DNA of 64,000 nucleotides from Halocaridina rubra. Its lineage: Eukaryota; Arthropoda; Malacostraca; Decapoda; Atyidae. Below, in pieces: positions 25,046 through 37,908 of this stretch. Below the pieces are notes generated by a model, which made no database searches, was not told where the DNA came from, and saw only the letters and a list, made by a program, of their open reading frames with translations. Where the stretch lies: the NCBI GenBank assembly GCA_037179515.1, contig JAXCGZ010001909.1:25001-89000 (forward strand). The letters are read 5' to 3'. Made by a program: the position numbers and the translations under genes. Each line of letters opens with the position of its first letter. Positions within the stretch are counted from its first letter, which is position 1.

Positions 25046-26025
25046 TGAGGCCCCATTCCCAGATCTTCTGTCATTATCTTCTTTATCTCCCCTTTGTCTG
25101 GAAGAAATCTGAAATGAAAATTTTTCTTCTCTTCTTCATTTCTTTCCTCATTTAACCTTCTTGCCTCTTCCAACAAGTTTTTAATCTTTCCTATCTCTTC
25201 CTGTATTCTGTATTGTCTAATGAACACTTCTTTGAATTCTTGAAGGTCTTTTAGACTTTTTTGTCTCAACAATATTTCCCTACATGTTTCCCCTCTCTCA
25301 AAGGTTACTTTTGTTGGTCTCGGCTTTCCTTCCCTCAAATATTTACCTAGTTGATGTATGTTTACAATATCCTCAGGACCACAGACTACTCCAAGCTTTC
25401 TTATCAGGTCTACAACCCTAGCTTTATTTTCTTCAAGTCTCCCCTGCCATGGTGACTCCTGGGATTCGCTTATGCCTGAGATTACCACTGTCTTCTCTTT
25501 ATCAAGTGCCTGTTTGATGAGTTGGTTTGCCCTTTCCATCACAACGTCTTTCATTTTTTCGATTACTGTCTCTTTATAGTCAACTGTTTTTATGCTTTCC
25601 AGTGCCACCACCTTTACAGCCTCTTTTACTGCTACATTCCCCTTTAGTGCATCAGCAAAGGAAGTTTTCATGGCATCATGTTCCATATTCACCTCCTGGA
25701 ACTCTTTTCTGAATTGTTCAATGTTTTCCTTAATTTGGACATTCCAAGCAGCAATCTCGTCTCTCTCAGAAGAGAGCAGTGAACTAACATCTAATTCCTT
25801 TAGGTTGTAATTCAGCTGTTTGTTTTTATCTTCCTGTTTAGAAATTCTAGTTTCTAGTTGACTCTTTTCCCTTTCCAACTTCTTTATTCTTTTTTCTAGT
25901 TCCTTTCTCTCCTGCCCTTGTGCTTTATTTGCTTCCTCCAAAGATCTTATTTCCTCTCTGAGTGTTTCATTCTCTTTCATTTCTCCATCCATATTCCGAA
26001 TTTTTTCATCAAGGCTTATAACCAT
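25042..26025 (-). CDS. DK ORF1 protein: coiled coil plus RNA-binding-like domain
   Basis: A 327-codon open frame, the most intact ORF1 in the window. Residues ~5-75 are a heptad-like Glu/Lys/Leu-rich coiled coil (for example KELEKRIKKLEREK). A linker with FADALKGNVAVKEAV follows, then a segment beginning KTVVISGI with later IHQLGK and RPTKVTFE strands. This arrangement resembles the coiled-coil/RRM plan of L1-type ORF1 RNA-binding proteins, but that is inference from pattern only. In copies J and M the family start lies upstream (an ATG giving (M)MPSVSQ or MRPSVSQ). Here that ATG is deleted and the frame begins at the internal ATG of MVISLDE. It ends GMGPH-TGA, with ORF2 starting in another frame at the stop. 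Such proteins chaperone the element RNA. Confidence 0.8.
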   Translation of the reverse strand: MVISLDEKIRNMDGEMKENETLREEIRSLEEANKAQGQERKELEKRIKKLEREKSQLETRISKQEDKNKQLNYNLKELDVSSLLSSERDEIAAWNVQIKENIEQFRKEFQEVNMEHDAMKTSFADALKGNVAVKEAVKVVALESIKTVDYKETVIEKMKDVVMERANQLIKQALDKEKTVVISGISESQESPWQGRLEENKARVVDLIRKLGVVCGPEDIVNIHQLGKYLREGKPRPTKVTFERGETCREILLRQKSLKDLQEFKEVFIRQYRIQEEIGKIKNLLEEARRLNEERNEEEKKNFHFRFLPDKGEIKKIMTEDLGMGPH

Positions 26026-26121
26026 TGCCTCTAAGTTCTTGATTTCTATTAGTCTCCTAGTGGCTACCCCTCCTCCCGACCCATGAATTTAGAAAGAAGA
26101 AGAGAAAGAGAAAAAAAAAAT

Positions 26122-26209
26122 CCCATCTCCTCATCGGTTCCATTTTGTACTTAGTGATACTTATCATACCTGTCCTTAAAACCATGGATTGAGATAGCAT
26201 TAACTACCT
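26122..26209 (-). mobile_element. DK LINE 3' scrap (88 bp)
   Basis: Matches the DK 3' UTR and ORF2 end (CATCTCCTCATCGGTTCC through GCATTAACTACC), without tail and without further coding sequence. Confidence 0.8.
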
Positions 26210-26514
26210 TGCGGCCTGTTTTTGGGGATTACTGACCAACCCCGGCGGGTATTGAAGATTGATATCTATTAATCCCATGTATATTACCCCTGGGCGGGTC
26301 TTTTGTCTCCTTCTTTTCAAGTGTTCTTCTGTTTTGCTAGTTGTATCTCTTTCCATAGTACTTTGAGAAGGTGACCAGTTTAGGTCACGAAATCAATAAG
26401 TACTTTTTATATATATTTTTTCTTTGTTTTATTTAATGGGATTTTCCTGCCATTTTAGATTGTATGTTAACAGTTCAGTGTTATTAATATATTTATATAT
26501 TATGTTCCGGTTTT
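26210..26514. other. Unassigned 305-bp stretch
   Basis: Not alignable by eye to any other sequence in the window and holding no convincing coding frame. It contains the nested hairpin described at 26357-26404. Confidence 0.5.
26357..26404 (+). ncRNA. Nested hairpin, possibly a decayed hammerhead-like fold
   Basis: An outer stem AGTACTT/AAGTACT (7 bp) encloses an inner stem GTGACC/GGTCAC with loop AGTTTA. The strands joining them are GAGAAG and GAAATC-like. A purine-rich joining strand with GA steps and a GAAA after the inner stem recalls hammerhead ribozymes found in Penelope-like and other retroelements, but the CUGANGA core is not intact. The hairpin is seen; the ribozyme idea is weak inference. 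Confidence 0.25.
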
Positions 26515-26698
26515 ACGTCACGGACTCCCTTTTTCAACCGAGGGCTAGGACGGTTGCCTTCTCGCGAAGGACTTATTTTGGCAGATGTAATCGTTACCCT
26601 GAGTGCATACTATCGCTAACCTCAGACCGTGACGGGGCACGAAACTTCGACCTGACGCCTCAGAGTCGCAGACGCTACCGCTTGAGCCACGGTGACTA
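26515..26698 (-). mobile_element. tRNA-derived SINE-1, copy a
   Basis: Reverse complement begins GTCACCGTGGCTCAAGCGG. That is a pol III A-box-like segment (TGGCTCAAGCGG), followed ~45 bases later by a B-box-like segment (GAAGTTTCGTGCCCC) and a ~110-bp body ending ACGTAAAACCGGAAC. It is a clear homologue of 27176-27376 in the opposite orientation. A (TA)n tract lies at its head side. Confidence 0.85.
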
Positions 26699-26699
26699 C

Positions 26700-26878
<179 letters not shown>

Positions 26879-26903
26879 ACTTATTAATTTCGAGTGTGCG
26901 TAT

Positions 26904-29608
<2,705 letters not shown>

Positions 29609-29972
29609 TGTAGTTCAATGTTGACAAGATATCAAGATTACCACAATATCATTTAAGGTATCACAATAGGAAAAATTCATTAATTTTCAAGCAATTTTAT
29701 GTATCAAAAATGAACAGACCAAAAGTATCACATTAGACGAAAAGGCGGCAATAGAGTCAGTGTTGCCATAAAACCAAAACAACGTACAGTTCGTTATGAC
29801 AAAAAGAAGCAAAATTAAGGGATCAGTTTAGAACAACAACAAAATTATTAATAAATAAAGTGAAAATATATATATATCAATTAATAAATAAATTAATATA
29901 TAAATAAAGAAGACATATATCATACCACTACAACACTCCAAATAAAGAAAGAAAATACACTATGCCACTACA
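29609..29972 (-). repeat. Gypsy-1 3' LTR
   Basis: 364 bp, bounded by TG...CA on the element strand. Immediately upstream on that strand is GGCAGGGGAGTG, a plausible polypurine tract (plus-strand 29973-29985). Confidence 0.9.
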
Positions 29973-30073
29973 ACACTCCCCTGCCAGTACAGGAGTACAT
30001 TAGTTTTTAACACTGATAATAGAAAATATAGATATATAATATATATGTGGAGACATAGATACAAAAATACAAA

Positions 30074-31137
30074 TTAATAATATACATAATCTGGGTTACG
30101 ATTAAATCTAACTCGACGAGATTTCGTAACAACAGATTGAGGTATTTTCTCTTCAATAACATCTTCATTATTAATATTTTCAGGAATAGATGCACTACTA
30201 GGAATTAATGTATCAGAATCTGTGTCATTTGTGGAATTAGAATCAGAAAAATCATTATTTACACTTGGTTCAATCACATCAGAATTGACAGCTTCTGGCA
30301 CAGAATCATTATTTACAGTAGGTTCTGTCTCATTAGAACTGATAGTTTTTGGTATTGAGGCAGGTTTCAATCTATCTACAGATACAGTAGTTAAATTTCC
30401 AGAAAGCTGATGTAGAATAAAATATTTATCACCACGTTCCACAACTTCAAGTGGACCAAAGTAGGGAGCCTCTAAAGGGCGACGTACACGATCCACTCTA
30501 ACCCAAACATGTGTACATGATTCAAGATCTTTTGGAACATAAGGTTTAACAGAGGATGAATGAAGGTATCCATAAGAGGATTCAGAAAAATCTAATTCAC
30601 GTATTCGAGATACAAATTCAGAGACAATTTCTTTTTGTTGTGCAAAAGAAGGAATTTCAGTTGTTACCATGATTTTAGGACTAAGTAGCATACTTCCTGT
30701 CACCAAAGTAAATGGAGAAACTCCAGACTCTGTGGGGACACATCTTAAACCTAAAAGTACTATTGGTAAAGAAGCAAGCCAATCATCTTTACGTGCCATC
30801 AGAGATACTTTCAATACTCTATGTGATCTTTCAACCATGCCATTGGACTGAGGGTGATATGAAGTGGTACGCAGTCTATGAAATCTAATTATAGAGGAAA
30901 GTTGCTGAAATAATGCAGATTCAAACTGAGCACCTCTATCAGTAAAAACATATAATGGCACTCCAAAACGAGATACCCAACCTTCAATAAAAGCAAAAGC
31001 AACAGTGGTAGCAGAAATATCTGTGATGGGGATGGCTTCCAACCATCTAGTAGATCTGTCAATACAGGTAAGAACGTATTGTTCTGGTGCTGTAAAAGAC
31101 TGGCCAGGGACTTTACTAGGAGGGAGAGGACCAACAA
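30074..31137 (-). pseudogene. Gypsy-1 integrase core and C-terminus
   Basis: Integrase catalytic core and tail, inserting element DNA into the host genome. The frame 30074-31042 carries the second and third catalytic positions, FTDRGAQFES (Asp) and HPQSNGMVER (Glu). The first Asp lies just upstream in the same frame (YVLTCIDRSTRW, about 31070-31100). A ~120-residue acidic/Ser/Asn-rich tail follows and ends RFNRNPDYVYY. The zinc finger is in another frame (31155-31934), so a frameshift near 31150-31190 breaks the protein. Confidence 0.85.
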
Positions 31138-31154
31138 TATCTAAATGTACAAAT

Positions 31155-31934
31155 TCAATCTCCCAAAAGGTGCTGTAAAATTTGTAATAGGGGCACGGGT
31201 ATGGCGGTGCACTTTAACTTGCTGACAAGAAGTACACTCTTTAGTCCAACTTCGAATATCTCGATCCATATTAGGCCAAAAGTACCTAGCTTTGATAAGG
31301 CCAACGTACCTTTGACTCCTGGATGTGAAATGTTATGCATAAGTTGAAATACTGATTTACGACAAGCTAAGGGAAGAAATGGTCTCAGATGGGGTGTTGA
31401 CACGTCACAATATAAGTCATGATTCTGAATTTTGAAAGTTTTCAATCTCTCTTTGTAATTAAGAATTTCTGTGTCAGTGGATTGGCTCTCAGCTATACTG
31501 GTTAAATCATGTAAGTCCACTGAAACAGAAGATACAGGTAATGGTCTGGAAAGACATTCCGCTACAACATTGTCTGCACCCTTGATATGTACAACATCTG
31601 ATATACACTCGATAATTAAAGACCAATATCGTTGCTGTCTATCTGACTTGGCTGTATGAGGATTCTTAAATGCAAAGACAAGGGGTTTATGATCAGTAAA
31701 TAAAATGGTTTCACGTTCTTCAATTACATGTTTAAATTTTAGTACAGCCAGATACGCAGCAAGCAGTTCTCGGTCAAAAGTAGAATAACGCCTCTGAGTG
31801 TCTAATAATTTCTTTGAAAGGAATTCAATAGGGACAAATTTACCATCCTGAATTTGGTGTAATGCAGCTCCAGCTGCCACTTGGGAACAATCAGTCACCA
31901 GATGCAGTGGAGAATTACACTTACTCTTTAGCAC
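31155..31934 (-). pseudogene. Gypsy-1 RNase H and integrase zinc finger
   Basis: RNase H starts at about residue 10 with HLVTDCSQVAAGAAL (Cys for the usual Ala), then KLLDTQRRYSTFDRELLAAY and FTDHKPLV. After a tether comes the first half of the integrase HHCC finger (LMHNISHPGVKGTLAL). The sequence then loses similarity at GTFGLIW because of a frameshift, so the two Cys are not in frame. It overlaps the RT frame by 14 bp at 31921-31934, which marks another frameshift. Confidence 0.82.
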
Positions 31935-33252
31935 TTACAAAGGCAGATTCTGCTTCCGAATTCCATACTAGTTCTTTAGATTTAGGTTGTAATCTAATTA
32001 ATTCGGTCAAAGGATATACAACATCAGCAAAATGCGGTACCATTTGTCTATAGTAATTGAGCATTCCTATAAACCTACGTAAGGCAGCAGAATCTGCTGG
32101 CTTAGGAAAATCAACAATATCTGTCTGTTTATGAGAACCAGGTTTTAAACCATTAGCAGTGATCAAATATCCTAAATATTCTATTTCATTTTTAAAGAAT
32201 TCACATTTATCAATAGAAATTTTAAGATTATTAGAGCTTAGGATTTCAAATACTATAGACAAATGTTTCTTGTGCTCTTCTGTATTCTCTGAAAATATCA
32301 GAATATCATCCAGGTAAATAAATACAAAATCAAGGTTTCTAAATAAATTGTCCATCAAATGCTGAAAAGTGGCAGGGGCATTCCAAAGACCATAAGGCAT
32401 ATATAAATATTCAAATAGCCCAAAGGGTGTGGTTACTGCTGTCTTTTCAACAACTGAAGGATTCATAGGGATCTGGTGATAGGCTTTTAACAAATCAATT
32501 TTACTGAATATCTTTTTCTTGTAAAGCTTTAATGACACACTACTAATATGTGGTAAAGGATATTTATCTGGCTTGGTCAAAGTATTATGTTGCCTAAAAT
32601 CACCACATACTCTCCACTCTCCTGGCTTAAGTTTAGGAACTAAATGAATGGGTGAAGCCCAAGGTGATTTAGAGGGTTGTACAATTCCCATATCCAACAA
32701 CTGCTTAAATGCTTCCTTGGAGGCAGAATATTTGTCTGGAGCCAACGGACGACATCTAGCAAATGTCGGAGGAGAACTCCCTGCATCTATATAATGAAAA
32801 ACATTAGAATTCTTGAAAGAAATATTAGCTGTAAGAGACTTAACACAGGACAAGAGTGAGGGAAAATCTTGGAACAACTGTTGTACAGAATCAGGTAAAT
32901 AGTTCAAATTATTAATCACATAAGAAACATTATGATTTGCAATATCACCTTTTACAGAACATTGTGTTATATTGTCATGTAAAGTTTTATTCTTACAATC
33001 AATAAACAATCCAAAATTGCAAAGAAAATCATTACCTAATAAAGGTGTACATACATCTGCAACAACAAATGTCCAGTTAAATCGACGGCGCAACTGCCGA
33101 ATATCAAGGTCAAGAATAATTTCACCATAAACTTTTATTGACTCACCAGTGGCCGTAGAATTATTAACTGCTGTTGGCCTTAATAAAATTTCTGAAACAT
33201 ACTTATATGGAATAATGGAGACTGCAGTTCCTGTATCCACAGTGAAGACCAT
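31921..33252 (-). CDS. Gypsy-1 protease and reverse transcriptase
   Basis: A 443-codon frame. An aspartic protease motif, VFTVDTGTAVSIIP, lies right at the start. The RT follows at about residues 180-330, with GEWRVCGDFRQHNTLT, YHQIPMNP, TPFGLFEYLYMPYGL and YLDDILIFS, the classic Ty3/Gypsy active site. The connection WPKP-type segment and the FIGMLNYYRQMVPHF region come next. It starts at ATG (33250-33252), but the frame continues upstream, and it lies in the -1 frame relative to gag, as expected for a gag-pol frameshift element. The RNase H continuation is out of frame. Confidence 0.85.
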   Translation of the reverse strand: MVFTVDTGTAVSIIPYKYVSEILLRPTAVNNSTATGESIKVYGEIILDLDIRQLRRRFNWTFVVADVCTPLLGNDFLCNFGLFIDCKNKTLHDNITQCSVKGDIANHNVSYVINNLNYLPDSVQQLFQDFPSLLSCVKSLTANISFKNSNVFHYIDAGSSPPTFARCRPLAPDKYSASKEAFKQLLDMGIVQPSKSPWASPIHLVPKLKPGEWRVCGDFRQHNTLTKPDKYPLPHISSVSLKLYKKKIFSKIDLLKAYHQIPMNPSVVEKTAVTTPFGLFEYLYMPYGLWNAPATFQHLMDNLFRNLDFVFIYLDDILIFSENTEEHKKHLSIVFEILSSNNLKISIDKCEFFKNEIEYLGYLITANGLKPGSHKQTDIVDFPKPADSAALRRFIGMLNYYRQMVPHFADVVYPLTELIRLQPKSKELVWNSEAESAFVSAKE

Positions 33253-33338
33253 GTCACTACAACCAATTTTGGCTACAACCTGTAGAAGTGGCAGATCAGA
33301 AGTGGCCGTAGCTACAATTTTCTCTTCTGTCTGCTTTA

Positions 33339-34157
33339 TTAGTTTTCCGAACTAGGAAAATTCCGTGCGGGCGACGAGGACCTAGACGTTGATGCTGGGG
33401 ACGGCGCTCTAGAAGAATCCTTCATCTGGATATTTTGAGATTTATTCGGCCATTGGCACCACGGCTCGCACCATTTAGCCCGAGTTCCATAATATAAATG
33501 GGCACGACAAACTTTTGGACGTTGATTTTGATGGAACGGTAGCACTCCTAGGCCTACAGGTGGATTCTTGGAAATTGATACATACTGGGATGTACTAGCT
33601 TGACGAGAAACTGACGACTGATCAACAACATTGATGGGCTTAGCCCTATTATTATTTTGAGAAAATACAACTAGTTCATCTGCAAGCTTGCCTAAAGCTG
33701 GTAAATCCATATTTTGCTGAGAGGCTAAAACTGCCGAAATACTACTGGGAACTGCTTGCAAGAATTTATGTCTCACTAGGTCATCTGTTACTCCTAATTT
33801 AGAAGCAGTTCTGCGAATTTCTTCTAAATAAACTGAAGGCTTGCCATGCATTACTGTATTACTTATCAAATCATTGAAAAGTGCAGGCTTGGTCTGTTCA
33901 AAAAGATTTGTGAGGTATGCTTTAATTATATCATAGTCTCTCCTATTTAAAGTGTCTTGGGGAGCACGTTCTACAACAGTAGGGGGCAAGGCAGATAACA
34001 CATGGAAAAATTTTGTTTCACTGGATTTCACATTAGCTAAGCCAAACTGAGCTTCAAGAATAGAAAACCACCCTGAAACGCAGGTGTCCATGAATGCAGG
34101 TGCTTTCACTGCTATGTGCTTGACAGCACTAGACTTATCATCATCAGAATCGGGCAT
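33339..34157 (-). CDS. Gypsy-1 Gag-like protein
   Basis: 272 codons from a true ATG (MPDSDDDKSS). The N-terminal half (VSGWFSILEAQFGL ... KFFHVLSALP ... KPALFNDLI ... VYLEEIRRTASKLG ... HKFLQAVPSSI) matches the capsid-like Gag of arthropod Gypsy elements. Near the C-terminus, CRAHLYYGTRAKWCEPWC is the Cys/His cluster seen in such Gags in place of a classical zinc knuckle. A Ser/Pro-rich end follows (SPASTSRSSSPAR). It packages element RNA in the cytoplasm. The sequence appears uninterrupted. Confidence 0.85.
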   Translation of the reverse strand: MPDSDDDKSSAVKHIAVKAPAFMDTCVSGWFSILEAQFGLANVKSSETKFFHVLSALPPTVVERAPQDTLNRRDYDIIKAYLTNLFEQTKPALFNDLISNTVMHGKPSVYLEEIRRTASKLGVTDDLVRHKFLQAVPSSISAVLASQQNMDLPALGKLADELVVFSQNNNRAKPINVVDQSSVSRQASTSQYVSISKNPPVGLGVLPFHQNQRPKVCRAHLYYGTRAKWCEPWCQWPNKSQNIQMKDSSRAPSPASTSRSSSPARNFPSSEN

Positions 34158-34326
34158 TGTTTATGACAGCTTATCTTGGAGTACAAATACTGAAAGAAAC
34201 CTAGGACTTGCCTACCGGTATGATGCTGAAGAAATTTTGTCACTAAGGCCTATCTTGTCAATTACAAATATCTTGTCACTCCTATCTTGTCACTCCTATA
34301 TCTTATCACTCCGGTGGTCACCACTT

Positions 34327-34690
34327 TGTAGTTCTATGTTTACAAAATATCAATATTACCACAATATCATTTAAGGTATCACAATAGGAAAAATTCTATA
34401 ATTTTCAAGCAATTTTATGTATCGAAAATGAACAGACCAAAAGTATCACTTTAGACGAAAAGGCGGCAATACAGAGTCAGTGTTGCCATAAAACCAAAAC
34501 AACATACAGTTTGTTATGACAAAAAGAGGCAAAATAAAGGGATCAGTTTAGAACAACAACAAAATTATTAATAAATAAAGTGAAAATATATATATCAATT
34601 AATATATAAATTAATATATAAATAAGGAAGACATATATCATACCACTACAACACTCCAAATAAAGAAAGAAAAGACACTATGCCACTACA
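34327..34690 (-). repeat. Gypsy-1 5' LTR
   Basis: 364-bp partner of the 3' LTR. Just inside it on the element strand comes GTGGTGACCACCGGAGTG (plus-strand 34309-34326), the expected place for a primer-binding site. I do not identify the tRNA. Confidence 0.9.
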
Positions 34691-35365
34691 ATTCCTCCAA
34701 GACCGGTAAGAGGCCCTATGGATTTCTAATATGTTGATAGAGTTAAGAGGGTAAATGTCATTAGTTTCGAAGACAACAGGGTTATCAGGAGGAGAAGTAG
34801 ATAAAGAGATAGCCAGAAACTGTGTCTTGGAGGCATTGAATTTAACTAAATTTTGAGTGCCCCACTCAGATACTCTTTGCAAATCGGAGTTAAGAGTAGA
34901 AGAAAGAGTGATACGAGATTGATTATGAGTAACAGATGAAGGTTGTGAGGAAAAGGCAGAGGAAAAGTGAAGGGTAGAATCATCAGCAAAGGCATGAAGG
35001 AGACAGGAAGAAGGGGATTGTAAAAGATCATTGATGAAGAGAAGGAACAGAGTAGGTGAAAGAACAGAGCCCTGTGGAACACCACTGGTAACAGAGAAAG
35101 GGCTAGATGTCACACCATCAACAACTACAGATATATAACGGTCAGTAAGAAAACTGGAAATCAAAAAACAGAAAGAAGGGGTAAAGCCATAGGCAGGGAG
35201 TTTGGCCAACAGAGCCTTGTGCCAGACTCTGTCAAAAGCCTTAGGGATATCAAGGGCAACGAAGAAGGATCCCGATAGTTCCTCAGAGAAGATGACCATA
35301 CATGAGGAAGATAGGACAGGAGATCACCAGTGGACAATGCCTTGCGGAAGCCATACTGGTGATCG

Positions 35366-35368
<3 letters not shown>
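34691..35368 (-). pseudogene. LINE Q ORF2, RT core (upstream half)
   Basis: Frame 34646-35299 plus residues up to 35368 encode HQYGFRKALSTGDLL (start of the conserved block), motif A ALDIPKAFDRVWHKALL, motif B TSGVPQGSVLSPTLF, motif C FADDSTLHF and FNASKTQFL. Reading then runs into the Gypsy-1 LTR, so the last ~15 codons of the 34646 frame are LTR sequence. Upstream it is cut at a (TA)n tract. This is a Jockey/CR1-group RT, clearly different from DK. Confidence 0.87.

Positions 35369-35449
<81 letters not shown>
35369..35449. repeat. (TA)n microsatellite
   Basis: About 80 bp of TA at the truncated side of LINE Q, followed directly by the SINE-2 head. Confidence 0.98.
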
Positions 35450-35451
<2 letters not shown>

Positions 35452-36246
35452 TCATATTTTACCCCGACCAGGACTCGAACCTAGGACTTATAATTACTAA
35501 ATCAAAGCGCTACCAACTACACACCACAGAAGGTTAAAAGGAATCCAACCTTATAGCTTATATCTGCTATACTTAGGAATGAACGCATTCTATCTGAATG
35601 CCTCTATGTTCATATTAGAGATTCCCCAACCTCACTCGTGGCTTCATTTTAGCATTTAATTCAGTTCCCAATCTCATTCGGGCTATACAAAAACCATTTA
35701 AGCACATTACAAATGTGAAAACATGTATCATATTTTACCCCGACCGGGACTCGAACCTAGGACTTATCATTACTAAGTCAAGGCGCTGTAATATGAACAT
35801 AGTGGCATTCAGAGAGAATGCGTTCATTCCTAAGTATAGCAGATATAAGCTATAAGGTTGGATTCCTTTTAACCTTCTGTGGTGTGTAGTTGGTAGCGCC
35901 TTGACTTAGTAATTTTAACTCCTAGGTTCGAAAACCGGTTGGGGTAAAATATGAAACATGTTTTCACATATGTATTGTGCTTAATTGGTTATTGTATAGC
36001 CCGAATGAGATTGGGAATTGAATTAAATGATCAAATGAAGCCTCAAGTGAGGTTGGGGAATCTGTAATATGAACATAGTGGCATTCAAATAGAATGAGTT
36101 CATTCCTAAGTATAGCAGATATAAGCTATAAGGATGGATTATTTTTAACATTCTGTGGTGTGTGGTTGGCAGCGCATTGACTTAGCAATTATATGACCTA
36201 GGTTCGAGTCCCGGTCGGGGAAAAATATGATTCATGCTTTTCACCT
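35450..36246. repeat. SINE-2 units, tRNA-headed, in tandem and inverted arrangement
   Basis: Four tRNA-like heads with A-box (GTGTAGTTGGTAGCGC) and B-box (GGTTCGAGTCC) sequences lie at about 35456-35527 (-), 35736-35790 (-, truncated), 35874-35945 (+) and 36152-36222 (+). Between heads is a ~205-bp body that includes TTGTATAGCCCGAATGAG and TAAGTATAGCAGATATAAGC. Left of 35790 units point minus; right of it they point plus, with junction AAGGCGCTG|TAATATGAAC. The head-to-head spacing is ~279 bp on both sides. The last plus unit is interrupted by DK copy K at 36247 and resumes at 37944. Confidence 0.85.
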
Positions 36247-37851
36247 GCAAAGAATTGAACAAGGAGTTTCAGTCAGTATTTACAGTAGAAAATACCCCAC
36301 CCCCTCAGATTGCAGTGATAGAAGCTCAAGGGCCGGTATTAGAGAACATCAACCTTACAGCCACAGAGGTATGCAAAGCGCTGATGGATTTAGATGTTCA
36401 TAAAGCTACAGGTCCTGATGACATATCCCCTCATGTGCTTAAAAAATGCGCAAACACAATATCAGTGGCACTAAGTATCATATTTAAAAAGTCACTGGAG
36501 TCGGGGGAGATTCCAAGATGCTGGAAACAAGCAAATGTGATACCTATCTTCAAAAAGGGAAGGAGGGATACGGCTCTGAACTATAGACCAGTTTCCTTGA
36601 CCAGCATAGTTTGCAAAGTTATGGAGAAACTAGTAAGGAAACATATCTCTCTTCACTTGGAATCCTTCAACTTTTTGTCAGTGAGGCAACATGGCTTCAG
36701 AGAAGGTAGATCAACAGTAACAAACTTATTAGAATTTTATGATGAGGTAAGCCAAATCTTACAGGAAAGAGAGGGCTGGTCAGATTGCATATTCCTAGAC
36801 TTCCAGAAAGCGTTTGACACTGTTCCACATGGGAGACTTATTAGGAAGCTGCACTCAATGGCTAGAATAGGTGGAAATGTTTTGGAATGGATAAAAACTT
36901 ACTTAGAAGGAAGGGAACAGAGGGTTAGAGTAAGACACTCAGTGTCTGAATGGAGAAGAGTTAGTAGTGGAGTTCCACAGGGTTCAGTTTTAGGGCCACT
37001 TTTGTTCCTTGTATATGTAAATGACCTACCAGAGTCTGTAAATTCATTCATGAATATGTTTGCAGATGATGCAAAGATTGTGAAGAAAGTAAAAAAAAAA
37101 CAATGGTAGAGAACTTCAGGAGGATCTAAATAATCTGCATGAGTGGTCAGAAAAGTGGCTAATGAAATTCAATACTTCAAAATGTAAGGTAATGAGAATG
37201 GGTACAAGTGCAAGAAGGCCCAAGCTTGACTACTCGGTGGCTGGAGTACAACTTCAAGAGACAGAAAATGAGAGAGATCTAGGAGTAAACATACTGGCAG
37301 ATTTGTCTCCAGAAATACATATAAATGGCATAGTAAGGGCAGCATATGCATTCTTATCAAATGTAAGGGTAGCCTTCAGGCACATGGACAAGGAAATGTT
37401 CAGAAATATTTATGTAGCCTATGTGAGGCCAGAACTCGAATATGCAGCCCCCTTTTGGAATCCACACTTGAGAAAGCACAGAGCTAAGCTTGAAAAAGTT
37501 CAAAGACATGCCACGAAACTGGTGCCACAAATATGCAATCTCAGTTATGATGAGAGGCTGAGGGAATTAGACTTACCATCACTCGAAGCTAGAAGAGTAA
37601 GGGGGGATATGGTGACAGTCTTTAAATTCCTTCATGGTTATGATAGAGTGGATAGGGATCGATATTTCGATATGGCTGGCTCTAGACCTAGAGGTCATAG
37701 TTTGAAGCTTGGTAAGAAAACTTCTTTGCAGGATGTAAGGAAATACTTTTTCAGTGTAAGAGTAGTTGATAATTGGAATTGGCTAAGCGAGGAGGTAGTT
37801 AATGCTATCTCAATACCTAGTTTTAAGGACAGGTATGATAAGTATCACTAA
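36247..37851 (+). pseudogene. DK ORF2 of copy K, reverse transcriptase
   Basis: Two open segments. 36234-37109 runs from KELNKEF through motif A (FLDFQKAFD), motif B (GVPQGS) and motif C (FADD). 37162-37851 is the C-terminal domain ending at the family stop RYDKYH. Between them the family AAAAAACGAGAACAATGG has become a run of ten A before CAATGG, a frameshift. Otherwise no stop is seen, and the late Tyr codon is intact. It shares GWSDC and VPQI residues with copy J. Confidence 0.9.
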
Positions 37852-37875
37852 GTCTAAAATGGAACCGATGAGGAG

Positions 37876-37908
37876 ACGGGAAGATACGAGCTTTGGGCTC
37901 TTTCCCGT
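37876..37908 (+). other. DK 3' UTR two-tier hairpin (example)
   Basis: ACGGGAA (37876-37882) pairs with TTCCCGT (37902-37908), and inside it GAGC pairs with GCTC around a TTTGG loop. The element is conserved in nearly every DK 3' end in the window, while flanking UTR bases vary. 3' hairpins of this kind are the usual recognition site of the element's own RT in CR1/L2-type LINEs; that role here is inference. Confidence 0.7.

Larger units (their letters stand above)
22214..26121 (-). mobile_element. DK LINE copy I, with ORF1 and ORF2
   Basis: Runs from the tail (22214) through ORF2 and ORF1 into a purine-rich part of the 5' UTR (AAGAAGAAGAGAAAGAG at about 26093). Compared with copies J and M it lacks a stretch around the ORF1 start codon and most of the 5' UTR. 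At 26122 it meets another DK 3' scrap. Confidence 0.92.
29609..34690 (-). mobile_element. Gypsy-1, complete LTR retrotransposon inserted in LINE Q
   Basis: A 5,082-bp element with two 364-bp LTRs (29609-29972 and 34327-34690) whose ends form the perfect 6-bp inverted pair TGTAGT/ACTACA. By eye the LTRs differ at roughly 15 substitutions and two 2-bp indels, so the insertion is not recent. Flanks are ATCC (29605-29608) and ATTC (34691-34694), a 4-bp target duplication with one mismatch. Removing the element brings the LINE Q frame back together. Gene order on the minus strand is gag, protease, RT, RNase H, integrase, the usual Ty3/Gypsy order. Pol is broken by frameshifts. Confidence 0.93.
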
